Counted from the stretch's first letter, positions 47,455 through 59,224 are shown. The stretch is DNA of 64,000 nt from Patagioenas fasciata (GCF_037038585.1 NC_092526.1:40373501-40437500); one strand, 5' to 3'. Notes: generated by a model from the sequence alone, not told the origin. Translations and numbers: made by a program.

Positions 47455-50400
47455 CTTCTGCTCCTTGTGCTCCATGCTGCGTGGCAGATCAGCAGCAAGG
47501 CACTGCCTTGAGAAGTTCCACCCCCATTCAAAAGCATCTTGTTTTAATGAACAAAACTGTAATGGGATATAATCATCCCTGGTAAAAAAATGGAAATAAT
47601 GAGTTTAGAAAGTAACCAAACAGACATCTGCGCAACCGAAAGAAAGAACAAGAGGAACATTAAGGTGGAGGCTCGTTCTCCAGCATGGTGGGAAGGTCTT
47701 TTCAGGGTGAGGTGTACTCTCATTTGTCCCAGTGAATGGATGAGACAGAAGTGCTGATTTTATGTATTTTAACCTAAAAAAAAGTCCTTCCTGTGTTCTC
47801 AGATAGGCTGTGAGTGAGGAGACATTCATCCCGGCTGTGATGTGCCAGACAGCCCACGGGAGACATGCACAAGGTGATTAAGGCAGGAAAATCAAAACAC
47901 GCCAGAGGTGAATGATTGGAAACGCTCATTTGCGTAACCTCTACTGGCTTGTTGTGCGAATACTTGCATGGAAAGCAGGTCACTTTGGGATGGCATGGTG
48001 AGGAGCGGGGCACGGGGGGCAGGACCCGCGGGGACGCAGCGAGATGGGACGTGGCAGAGGGATGGGACGGGCAGAGCTGCTGGTGTTTCCCACCCCCGTC
48101 CTCAGTACTCAGTGGAGAAAGGAAGAGGTGGACGTGCCTGCTCGGTTCGTTCTGCTCCAAATGTAGCACAAGCAGCAGCACCCCGCCAAACAAGGGAGTT
48201 CTGGAGGAAAGAGAACCCACGTCTGAGTGAGAGAAGCGGTGAGCGCTGCTCTGTGTCCTTTCATCTCCCGGCAGGCAGGACACTGGAGCACAAACCTGGG
48301 TGGTTTTGTCTCTATGCTGCCCGGTGTTGGAAAGGAAAGGCTTTAGGAATCCAGAGCCCACAGTCTGCCAGCTGCAGTTACAGCTACGTCGGGGTTACTC
48401 ACATTTCATACAGCTTTGGAGCTCAGAATTTGGGGGAGCTGAGCACTTCTGAAGAAAATTATCTGAGGGAGGAAAGAAGCACTCCAATATGTCAAAGAAC
48501 AGGCTGGGACGATTGATGTGTTTGGGGCCATGTTTTCCAACTGCTGCCTGCTGGGAGCCACATCCATCTGGCTTTTGTGTTTTCTTCTACCAAGTACCAT
48601 CTGATTACTCAGGAAGAATGAAACAACCTCTGTTCAAGAGAAAATCTAAGGCAATTCAGGTCATCTTAACATCAGTGGATAAGACACCTGAAGGCTTTGA
48701 TATTGTTACTGAGAAATTAGAATTGGGGAAGCTTTAAATACAGCATTTAGAACCTTGGGAAGTTGTTCAGCCTGAGCACTAATAGGGTTGATGCAGGAAA
48801 ATGCTGAGAGTATCAAGAGAGAAGTTAGGAGTTTGTTATTATTACTATTATCATTAAACCCAGGCTGCCTTTACAAAGGTACGAACGAGAAACCATGTTG
48901 GTTTTCCTGTACAACTGCATTGCCCACAAGCATCTTGAATATCCAGTGCAATCTGTCAAAATGTACAGTCCTGATGTGCTGCCAGAAGGGAATATACGTA
49001 TACCCTGTGTAATTTTTTCCCTTTCTCTTCAGGAGCCCAGTGTTAGCCAATGCAATTTTGCTGGAGAGATGAGAATTTTCAAGGGCCAGGCTCACATGTT
49101 TCTGATACCGTCCACGGCGTTTCTAACAGACCAGTGCTCAAATCTACTATTTGTGCTGTATATGGGTGTGATTTGTTTCACTACCAAACCAGTAATGCTA
49201 TCACTAGTCCTGCTTAGATGGGCTGATTCTAATAAGCCTCGTATTGGTAAAAAAGCATATTTTCCTCCAGTAAGAAAGGTTTTGACAAAATGAGGGTACT
49301 TTTTAACTATGTTCATGCAAAGAAGGAGAAGGGAATGGAAGAGGGATTGATGTGTTGCTTTAGCTCCCTCAGTCTAGTTAAAGTAGCACCATGTCTGTGT
49401 GTGGACAAGAGCTTAGGAAATGTGCCATCTTAGTCTGGGGGACAGGACTTTAAAGCAGTCATTGAAGTCTAGTGTCAGCTTTCAAGGCTGAAGAATATTA
49501 TTTTATTTAGGCTTCCAGACCAGCCTTGCTTCAGGAATGCACTTAGGTTGTTTTTAAAGCAAACATGAAATCAATAGCCTGGTGTTCAGCTCTGCTGTTC
49601 TTGCCAGCGCTGAAGGACCACACATGGGTTTCCCTCCTTCCCTCCATCACGCCGTGCTCAGGGATGCAGCAGAGAGGTTCCAATGGCCAAACACCATCGC
49701 ACACCTGGGCGGGTTTTTGCTGCAAAAGTATTTTCCGTCAGGCTTCCCTCCAGATATTGCGGTGAAAGGACCAAGTCACACCATCCCTGTCACAGGTTTC
49801 ATCCAGCCCCTGGATGAGGTTTGATGTGAGCAGAGCCCCCAGAGGAGCCCTCAGATCACCTCACCCCTTATAACACTGCTGGTGGGACCCGGGGCTGCGG
49901 TTTCCAGCTTGGCCCCGGCAAATACCAAGAGAGCAAGGGAGCTCTGTGTCCTGGCAGGGGCAAGGAGACCAGTGCTTTATCTGCATCCCTGCCCCAACAG
50001 GCGTTTCACCTGCAGCAACACTGGAAGGGCTGGGACCTGCACCTGGGCTGCAGCTCACAATGGAAACACATATTAGCAAAGAGGGGAGAAAGAGGCTGAA
50101 ATTGGAAGTGACCATCTTGTGTTTGAAGTCATTCAGAGGAGATGTTCTTCGTTTAGGACATTAATAGTTGTAACAGAAGCTGTAATATTTCAACAACAGT
50201 GGTGATTAGGAGCAAAGAAGCAGCTAATCTCCATCTAAAAAGAGCTAACTAGCCCGTCCTTTAGCCCCCACCGCACTGCACATTTAAATACCATGAATAT
50301 TCACTGCTTGGCACCCAGCTGGCAGCTGAGCTGTTTTGACACAAAAACCTTCAAACTCAAAGAGTTTTTAATCAGTCTGCAAGAGAGAGAAGAAAGTGAG

Positions 50401-50588
50401 AGAAAGAAATAGGAACAGAGAAAATGAATCAATGAGTCCAACAGAGAGGGGGGTATCTGAATCCAGTTAACCCCTTCCCTGCTCTGCAGGCACCAGCACA
50501 GCCTCTCTGCGGCTCTGCAGCCCTCAGCATGGAGAAGGGACACGCCACACTGTCACCCTATCCCTCCTGGGTGCCCCACACCCCCAGG
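47455..50588. other. Non-coding DNA
   Basis: About 3.1 kb. It contains a 132-codon AT-rich open frame (48895-49293) with a splice-acceptor-like CCTTTCTCTTCAG near 49021-49033, but no matching family or clear donor. A 195-codon minus frame (47774-48361) is likewise unsupported. An AT-rich patch is at 50270-50310. No exon is called. Confidence 0.45.
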
Positions 50589-50684
50589 CATCCCATCCCA
50601 TCCCATCCCATCCCATCCCATCCCATCCCATCCCATCCCATCCCATCCCATCCCATCCCATCCCATCCCATCCCATCCCATCCC
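50589..50684. repeat. (ATCCC)n pentanucleotide array, about 19 units
   Basis: Uninterrupted CATCC/ATCCC units from 50589 to 50684, followed by degenerate TCCTG/TCCCA units to about 50705. On the minus strand it is GGGAT, a G-rich pentamer. The long Gly-Met-Asp-Trp frame on the minus strand is an artefact. Confidence 0.97.
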
Positions 50685-50807
50685 CTCCTGTCCTGTCCCA
50701 CCTGAGTGCCTGTCCCCCCCGTTTGCCCCATTTCCTTTGGCTGCCCTATTCACCCCGAGTGCCCCATCCCACCCCGATGCCCCTCGCCCCAGGCACCCCA
50801 CACAACA

Positions 50808-51280
50808 TCACATAATCCCAGAATGTCAGGGATTGGAAGGGCCCTGGAAAGCTCATCCAGTGCAATCCCCCCATGGAGCAGGAACACCCAGCTGAGGTTC
50901 CACAGGAAGGTGTCCAGGCGAGTTTGAATGTCTGCAGAGAAGGAGACTCCACACCCTCACCATGAACAAGTTTCTTCTCATGTTTAAGTGGAACCTCCTG
51001 TGTTCCAGTTTGCACCCATTGCCCCTTGTCCTGTCACTGGGTGTCACTGAGAAGAGCCTGGCTCCATCCTCCTGACACTCCCCCTTTCCATATTGATCCC
51101 CATGAATGAGTCACCCCTCAGTCTCCTCTTCTCCAGCTCCAGAGCCCCAGCTCCCTCAGCCTTTCCTCACACGGGAGATGCTCCACTCCCTTCAGCATCT
51201 TGGTGGCTGCGCTGGACTCTCTCCAGCAGTTCCCTGTCCTTCTGGAGCTGAGGGGCCACAACTGGGCACAATATTCCAGA
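50808..51280 (-). mobile_element. CR1 LINE, young family, with 33 bp internal deletion
   Basis: The 3' terminus is at the low end (CACATAATCCCAGAATGTCA) and it is truncated after GGGCACAATATTCCAGA. Near 50951 it lacks 33 bp present in every sister copy; the flanking AC dinucleotides suggest microhomology. It shares diagnostic variants with the copy at 30625-30968. Confidence 0.93.
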
Positions 51281-53578
51281 AGCACCCTGTACACATTTCA
51301 CAACACCCTTAGCATCCATAGCACCCTCAGCATGCATCCTCTCCTGCTGCCTTTGCTGTTCCCCAGTGCTGGGTCTTTCGCTCTCACCCTTCGCTGTGCT
51401 GGTGACCGGTTACCAATACTGTTCTGTTCCAGGCAGCACGGTTCTGCTCACCATGTGTGATGTGCTTTGGAGCAGCCAGTGTTTGCCTGCAATGAGTTTT
51501 CATCCCAGAAGGAGGTTTGGCAGTGTGAGCAGCTGCCTTCTTCAGTGTCCTTACTGGAGTCCGAGTTGCCTGCAGCCACACAAACCCCTTCGCTTCGGTT
51601 TGTGCAGCGGGGTGAACCACGCAGCCGCAAACACAGAAAACCTGAAAGAAGGAACCCTGCCGTACTCTGAGGTGTTTCCCCAGCGCTGAGGGGTCACCCA
51701 GCAGCCCCTGTTTAACCCGGTCGGTCCTGTGCACACCACAGTGTTTCTGTCCCGCTCTCCTGGGCGCACACATGGATTTGCTGCAGCTTCGTGCTGTTAC
51801 GTCAGCCTTGGGTACCTGATTTGGCAGGGAAGTTGGGTGACATGGGCAGACTGTACCCAGTCTGTCGGAACACTTTACTGTGTAAAACTGACCCGTCTAA
51901 GTTTTCTAAATGCATTTAACTGGGTGGAGCGTGGGTCAGGTCTGCACTGCTCTGCTGGGGCTGGGCTGGAACCGGAGTGTGAGGGATGGCGGGGAAGACC
52001 ACAGGGAGAAATTAGTGTAACCGAGATGGGAGATGAGCGTTTGGGAGCAGGTTTTTCCTGTGTAGCTTCCCCAAACCTGAAGCTAGTGTAACATTTATTA
52101 GAAGTTAATGAAGCTGTGGTGACTTCTGTCTGGGACTCTTTTGGGAGGAGGAAGCAGAAAGATTTGGGTTCAACATTTTATTAGTGCTCTCAAGATCCTC
52201 TGATGCTCTCCAGACTCTGAGGTCTCACCCAGCACTTCAACATTTACAAGTGTGCACACAATAGCCACATGTGCTTCAGAATCTCTTCCTGGGCAGCAGC
52301 CAAAGTGGCTTTGCAGAGATTGGTACTGACTATTCCTGTCGGTAATTATTTTGAAGGGGATACTCCCCGTGAAGCGTGCCTGGAACGGCATCAGACCCGA
52401 CGGGCTGTGGGAGGCGCATCCATCAGCTGTGCTCCGGGATGGCTCCTGGAAAGCTCACAGCTGGGGAGGAGGATCCATTTTCCTGCGTACTCAAATGAGA
52501 ATATAGCACACACTTTGCTTCAGTCTCGTCTTGCCAACATCTGGTCAGCACTTACAATGAATTCGCACAGTTGCTGTGAACTGTATCTGGGCATGCTTCC
52601 CTCGCCTGTGGAAAAACGTGGGAATCTAATCAGCCAGTACAAAAAACAAGGTGTTCCAGCTAATATGTGTCTCAAAGACCCCGAGGACATGGATTTGGAA
52701 TGTTTTAGAGGAGGTGGATCAAAAGTGTTTCACTTGACGTTCCCCTCCACCTTTTATTGCCTGACTCCACCGTATTTCCGTGGACATAACACCTTCGCGT
52801 TGGGCTTGCTCCCCTGGCTCTGCCCGGTCCCAGAGGAGACACCGAACAGAAGTTGTGGCCATCTGTGGTGGTCAGAATTCCACAGCACCTTTTGGTATTG
52901 GAGCAGTTGGTTGCGCTGCGGTGGAGCGTGGAGCAGAGCCCACGAGTCACAGATCCCGGAGCTGGGAAATGTCTGTGAAACAGGAAGGGTCTCAAGCTCT
53001 TGTTGTAGGTTGGATCATGTCTTTGTGGAGGAATCTAAACTGGGGTGCAAGCAGAGGCCCTGCAGGTGGTGAAGAACCACAAGAGGGGCAGAAAGGGATG
53101 GTGGTGATGGGACTTTTGCCGTTTGACAGCTCACAGACCTTATCTCGTCCTGAGCTGCCCAGCTGTTCAGTGACCCTGAACAGGAACCAATCCATCTGGA
53201 AAATAAACTATTTTTTTGGTTTTTTATGTGTTGTTCTTTTATCTATATCAGCGCTCTCCTCAGTGTCAGAGCTTTGCACAGAATGGGGAGAGGGGGACAA
53301 ACACCTCTCTCAAAAAAGCTGCAGAAATTCTCCAGTGGTCAGGGCAAATCACCCCAAAATGCTGCCACTGAGATTCTGCAGCTGATGTGTGTGGATGCTG
53401 CAACCTTGGGAGCCTTCTGGTGTGGCATCCAGGTCCTGAGCAACAGCAGTACTTGATGCCTTGGATCCTTCTTGTCTGACCAGCTCTCCTGCAGAATCGT
53501 GTCTTCTCCGTCCTTCTCCTCCATGACCCAGAGAAGAGTCTGGTGATTCTCTTTGCTCCTTCCTTGGCACATCCGTGG
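51281..53578. other. Non-coding DNA with two long overlapping open frames
   Basis: Contains a 267-codon ATG frame (52269-53072, plus) partly overlapped in another frame by a 201-codon frame (52780-53385). Neither resembles a family I know. No CpG promoter, repeat or splice structure supports a gene. Confidence 0.4.
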
Positions 53579-54419
53579 CTGCTGCATCCATCCCTGTGCT
53601 GCTGGATCCATCCCTGTGCTGCTGGATCCATCTCTGTGCTGCTGGATCCATCTCTGTGCTGCTGGATCCATCCTGCACTGCTGGATCCATCCCTGTGCTG
53701 TTGGATCCATCATGCACTGCTGGATCCATCTCTGTGCTGCTGGATCCATCCTGCACTGCTGGATCCATGCCTGTGCTGTTGGATCCATCCTGCACTGCTG
53801 GATCCATCTCTGTGCTGCTGGATCCATCCTGCGCTGCTGGATCCATCCCTGTGCTGTTGGATCCATCCTGCGCTGCTGGATCCATTCTTGTGCTGTTGGA
53901 TCCATCCTGCACTGCTGGATCCATCTCTGTGCTGCTGGATCCATCCTGCACTGCTGGATCCATCCCTGTGCTGTTGGATCCATCCCTGTGCTGCTGGGTC
54001 CATCCTGTACTGCTGGACCCATCCCTGCACTGCTGGATCCATCTCTGTGCTCTTGGATCCATCCCTGCGCTATTGGATCCATCCCTGTGCTGTTGGATCC
54101 ATCCTGTGCCGCTGGATCCATCCCTGCACTGCTGGGTCCATCCTGCACTGCTGGATCCATCTCTGTGCTCTTGGATCCATCCCTGCGCTATTGGATCCAT
54201 CCCTGTGCTGTTGGATCCATCCTGTGCCGCTGGATCCATCCCTGCACTGCTGGGTCCATCCTGCACTGCTGGATCCATCTCTGTGCTGTTGGATCCATCC
54301 TGCACTGCTGGATCCATCCCTGTGCTGTTGGATCCATCCCTGCACTGCTGGGTCCATCCTGCGCTGCTGGATCCATCTTTGTGCTGCTGGATCCCATCTC
54401 GTGCTGCTGGATCCATCCC
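53579..54419. repeat. 19-20 bp minisatellite, about 42 units, BamHI site in most units
   Basis: Units of the form GGATCCATCYCTGTGCTGCT (20 bp) and GGATCCATCCTGCACTGCT (19 bp) repeat for about 840 bp. Most units keep GGATCC. A block of six units (54035-54152, 118 bp) is duplicated exactly at 54153-54270. Because the unit carries no stop in several frames, long repetitive open frames appear on both strands; these are artefacts, not genes. Confidence 0.97.
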
Positions 54420-55025
54420 ATGCGGGATGTTCTGCCTGCCATAGGGAATGGGTTAAAGGCTGTAAAATGGTCTTTTTATGGAACCTCTTGGCAATGTAGA
54501 AAACTTTCCCATTGCCAGGGTGTTCTTTTTATCCAACAATCTGGTTCCCAGAAAGCAGCCCTTTTAAACAGATTTTCTCTGTTAAGGGGCTTCAGCTGCA
54601 TTTGTTGCTTTTTTGGGCTTGTTCAGTGTGCTGTAAACTGCAAACCAGAGTCCTACAGTAGATTTGTCTGAGGGAACTGATGCTGCCGGGGAGCTCCTGG
54701 AGAGCCAGATGTCACATTCCAAGAGCCATCTGTGTTTGCACACACATGGCCACACGGTCTCAGCACTCTCAGCCGCCACCAAACTAACATTCAAATCTGC
54801 ATTTTCCTTCTCCACGCCCGCTTGCACTCAGCGGAGCAAGGGAAGAAGTTTCCAGGACTTGAGCAGGATCATCTCTTTTGCTTAGATGAGGAAGAAAGAA
54901 AAAGACATTCCTGTTTGCAGAGGGCTGAACTTATCTTCCCAAGCGGGGACTCTGATCTGTAGGTTCTCGCAGACAGACAAACACCAAGTGCCAACAGGAT
55001 AATCCCATTTTCCTCTCTGGCGCTG

Positions 55026-55057
55026 GAGAGGAGGAGGAGGAGGAGGAGGAGGAGGAG
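55026..55057. repeat. (GGA)n microsatellite
   Basis: Ten or so GGA/GAG triplets in a row, all purine on the plus strand. Confidence 0.9.
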
Positions 55058-55109
55058 CAGGGCTGAGAGCTTCATCACTGACCACCGAGATCCATATCAA
55101 AGCTCCAGC

Positions 55110-55300
55110 CCCCCAGGGTTCATTAGAAGGCATTTATTTCTGCATATTCCGGGGGGTGGAGTAGTCAGATAACTTTATTCACAATGCAAATAGGCTGCCC
55201 TTACTTTCAACCCTTCCTTCAAACCGGGAGACATTAAAAAATCATGAGCTCTTCTAAAATAATAAATACATTAATTCTGCTGGATGTTATGCTGCTGGTG
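55110..55300. promoter_or_regulatory. Candidate regulatory block with octamer motif
   Basis: An AT-rich, repeat-free patch with a perfect POU octamer ATGCAAAT (55184-55191), AGATAA nearby and TAAT cores. One or two octamers are expected by chance in 64 kb, so this is weak support. Confidence 0.18.
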
Positions 55301-55872
55301 CCTTCAGGGATGTGCCCTGGTACCATTTGATGGGAAAATCCAGTGAAATCTGTTAACTCTGCTCTTGCCCTCACTCCCTAAAATGCTGTTAAATGTTCCA
55401 TCAGGCAGACTGGACCCCGTACTAGAGCACCTGGCTCGTTCAAGAAAAATTGTTAGTAGATAGTTTTGCGCAACAAGACCAAGAGGCTGAGGGGAAGTCA
55501 GCCCAGCTCTCTCTGCAGATTTGAAGTGCTGGTCTGTGATTTACTGCTGGGGCACAGCAAGCTATGAAGCTCATCACAACACAGCATCCTGCTCCCCTAG
55601 TCCAGAGGGAGCTGGCTATTAATAAATCAGAACCAGTGCTGAGCTACGGGGATAAAAGGATCTACATTAATATGAAAATATTAGTATCGGGGAGAGAAGA
55701 TTATCATCTAAATGGGTTAGAATGAGACAGCACCATTGTTTTGCTTCAAATCTCATTAGACAGCAACCATAGGAGCAGTGGTGGATATCTTCAGAGCCTC
55801 GGAAGCGCAAGAACTGTTCCATACCTCGGCATGGGGACGGGTGGCCTTGGCTGGCCTGTCCCATGGTGATAA

Positions 55873-56733
55873 ACACAGAATCACAAAAACCCAGAATGTC
55901 AGGGGTTGGAAGGGCCCTGGAAAGCTCATCCAGTGCAATCCCCCCATGGAGCAGGAACACCCAGCTGAGGTTCCACAGGAAGGTGTCCAGGCGGGTTTGA
56001 ATGTCTGCAGAGAAGGAGACTCCACAGCCTCCCTGGGCAGCCTGGGCCAGGCTCTGCCACCCTCACCAGGAAGAAGTTTCTTCTCATGTTTAAGTGGAAC
56101 CTCCTGTGTTCCAGTTTGCACCCATTGCCCCTTGTCCTGTCACTGGTTGTCACCGAGAAGAGCCTGGCTCCATCCTCCTGACACTCCCCGTTTCCATATT
56201 GATCCCCATGAATGAGTCACCCCTCAGTCTCCTCTTCTCCAGCTCCAGAGCCCCAGCTCCCTCAGCCTTTCTTCACACGGGAGATGCTCCACTCCCTTCA
56301 GCATCTTGGTGGCTGCGCTGGACTCTCTCCAGCAGTTCCCTGTCCTTCTGGAACTGAGGGGCCACAACTGGACACAATATTCCAGGTGTGGTCTCCCCAG
56401 GGCAGAGCAGAGGGGCAGGAGAACCTCTCTGACCTACTGACCACCCCCTTCTCATCCACCCCAGGTACCATTGGCCTTCCTGGCCACAAGGGCCCAGTGC
56501 TGGCTCATGGTCACCCTGCTGTCCCCAGGGTCCCCAGGTCCCTTTCCCCTATACTGCTCTCTAATAGGTCATTCCCCAACTTATACTGGAACCTGGAGTT
56601 GTTCCTTCCCAGATTCAAGACTCTACACTTGCCCTTGTTATATTTTATTACATTTTTCCCCGCCCAACTCTCCATCCTGTCCAGGTCTCTGGATGGCAGC
56701 ACAGCCTCTGCCGTGTCAGCCACTCCTCCCAGT
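55873..56733 (-). mobile_element. CR1 LINE, young family, longest copy (about 860 bp)
   Basis: The 3' terminus is at the low end (CACAGAATCACAAAAACCCA). It continues past GTGGTCTCCCCAGGGCAGAG into reverse-transcriptase coding sequence. The minus frame at 56511-56723 reads KGKCRVLNLGRNN and similar, the usual context near the end of the CR1 reverse transcriptase. Frames are interrupted and it is 5'-truncated near CACTCCTCCCAGT, so it is inactive. Confidence 0.9.
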
Positions 56734-56765
56734 AGCCACCAGCTCTGTTCTGTGGTGCAGAATCT

Positions 56766-56820
56766 TCATAGAATCCTACAAAGGTTTGGATTGGAAGAGA
56801 CCATCAAGATCATCCTAAAT
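56766..56820 (-). mobile_element. CR1 LINE 3'-terminal stub, older family
   Basis: Reads CATAGAATCCTACAAAGG then TTGGAAGAGACCATCAAGAT, the reverse complement of a CR1 3' end. It lies about 30 bp beyond the truncated 5' end of the longest young copy, in the same orientation. Confidence 0.7.
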
Positions 56821-59224
56821 AGAGAAGTTGCAAACAGCCTGTGGCCCAGCCGCTGAGTAGAGTTTAATCCACTCAAGATACAAAGGACCTTCCATAATGC
56901 GCCAGTTTGATTTTCACAAATATTCTCTGCATTAATGATGGAGTGGGTAAACGCGCCTCGTATTCCTAGATAACACCCCTCTGGGGTTCCACAGGGACCA
57001 GGGTGGATCTGGCATGTAAGCTGAAGAAATCCCAGTTTAACGCTGGGAAATGCGCCTCCCCCTGCTCCTTGGGGATCCCCGCTGCTCTGGGAAGCTCTGC
57101 CCAAAGCATTCAGCCCCTGCCGAGCCTTCCGCTGGATTTTTGTTTGTTTATTTTAAATTTCTTTTTAAACATCTGAAACCAACAAACTTTAAAAAATGCT
57201 CTAAATCTATCAACTTGAGTTAATCCCTTCAAATAAAATAATAAAGAAATTAATTCCTCCAGGCTGCCAACTTGCATTTCAAGACTTTAGTCTAAAATGG
57301 ATTTAAATGACTGAAGTTCTAAACCCTCAAAAAATGGAGTTTAATTGAAAAGAGCCAATGTCGTTTCCTTTTCTTCTGTGGGACTTGCAGCTGTTGATGG
57401 CACCTGATTCACCTGAAGTTTGCTCAGTATTTTAGCAGAACTGGCGTCGCAGATGAGGACGGGGAAGGAGAACAACCCTGAACACCCAGAGGACGTTGAT
57501 GTTTGTGTCCACGCTGTTGCAGAACATTCGGTGGTTGTTGTCCCTGAAGAGCTTTGTTACCTGTCTCATCACCCTGGAAAAATCTGTGGGGTATTAAATA
57601 GAGAATAATCAGTCCTGCTGTCAGCGAATAACCCTCTAGGAAAGAAAGAGTTATGCTTGTCTTAGCAGGTGTTGCTTGTTGATATCATCTCAAATTCAGG
57701 GATTATCGTGTTTGAAGAGCTTTTTCTGGAACTGTTCAGAGATGGGGTAAATGCATGGAACATGATTTAGCGTTAAAAGATCTGGCTCTGTAACAGTGTG
57801 TATCTATAAAAATATGGATTTCACCTTATAGCCAGCTGGATGGATGTCTTACTGTACCGTACATCTTGAAGGCAATGCCGAATTCACACCCTGGCCCCAA
57901 CATGAATTGGTGCTCAGGGCTGGTTTGCTGGAGAGCAAAGCAATGCTCAGGGCTGGGTGCAGAGCCAGAGTCCCCGTTCTGCTGCTGGGGGCACTGGCGT
58001 TCCCCTCCGTGTTTGACCAGGAGTGAATGGGACTGGTTTGGTTTGGGTTTCTTCCAGACCGGTTGTACGTCGCCTCGTTACAAACTGCTGTCCTTTCCTC
58101 ATCTCCTCCAGGGACAGGACCAGCAAAATGAGCTCTTCTCCTGCTCGGGGCTTCAAACAGCTTCCACCTGTGGGGAACGTGTGAGAGAAAACACTGGGAA
58201 CGGAGAAAAGGCACAAAAAAAGGGAGGGGAAAAACAGCACCACAAGGAAACCGGAGCCAAACTTCAAGTGGTGATTGTTTCTCACCCAGGCTCTAATTAG
58301 GAAGCCTCGTTTGGGAGCATGAAGCTGTCGGGCTGCCAAATGTCAGCGTGTTTTTGGGAGATCAGGCGAGTCTTTGCTGGCAGCACCCGGGGTTTGGTGC
58401 CACCGGCCTCCCCAGAGGCACAGGGCAGGGCTTTTCCGAAATCACCCCATTTCCCTTGGCTCTGGGCTCTTCCTGAGCAGAAAGGGTTAACACAGCGTGC
58501 AGAATGTGACTCAGGTTCCCAGGGAAATCCCCAGCTTATCTGATGGAGCCTGTTAGTCTGCTAATTGAATCAGCTCCTATTAAAAGTGCAATGTTTTTTA
58601 ATGACTGCTAACAAAGGGCCAGATTCTGATCTGATTTTGTTTTTTTACTGGGGGATCATTTTTGCTGATGGTGCCCAAAGAGTTGGGGCTTTCCTGGGGC
58701 AAGTGAGGTCCCAGCTGGGCACAGACTTTCATGAGGCTTCACCGAGGGTGATAATGGGCAGAAAGCTTTTGCTGGGGGTCTGTAGGATGGGGAGAAGGCG
58801 GCAGTGCTGCCAGCAGAGCACAGTTTGTTGGGACACGACCAAGGACTCCACATAACATAATTGCTGCTAATATCTCATACGCCATCCAGGCCCTGCTCTG
58901 AGTAATTAACTTTCCCAGTGATGAAATCAGGTTGATTTGTTGGTTCTGAATATGAGATGTTGTCTGTGTCTGCATAGGAAAAATGCTGTGTGTGTGCCTC
59001 TGCATATGCACATTCAAACCTTAATTTTAATTAAAATGATGTGCATTATACCAGTATCTCTTGTTCTCTATGGTAATTGACTTGGAGAAGGTATTTGCCT
59101 AGTAGGAAAAGAAAGAAACAAATGTGGTTAGCATTTAAAGTGAGCTTAGCTGGGTTCCAGAGACTGGGGAAGGAGAGGACAGCAAGTGTGACCCCAGCCC
59201 GGCCTGAGAGGTGGCACCCACCGC

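Larger units (their letters stand above)
54420..55872. other. Non-coding DNA with (GGA)n run and an AT-rich block
   Basis: Contains a GGA trinucleotide run (about 55026-55057) and an AT-rich block at 55110-55300 with an octamer ATGCAAAT at 55184-55191 and AATAAATACATTAATTC. No exon recognised. Confidence 0.5.

Noticed and set aside
47774..48361. 195-codon minus-strand frame as a gene
   Set aside because: Overlapped by a 182-codon frame on the other strand, with no family resemblance; low stop density explains both.
50553..50801. Gly-Met-Asp-Trp repeat frame
   Set aside because: Translation of the ATCCC pentanucleotide array.
53339..54671. Six or so repetitive open frames of 84-372 codons on both strands
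   Set aside because: All arise from the stop-free 19-20 bp minisatellite unit and its short flanks.
19202..55191. POU octamers (19202-19209, 55184-55191) as evidence for OCT4 control of FZD7
   Set aside because: About two octamers are expected by chance in 64 kb, and no composite SOX-OCT arrangement is present.
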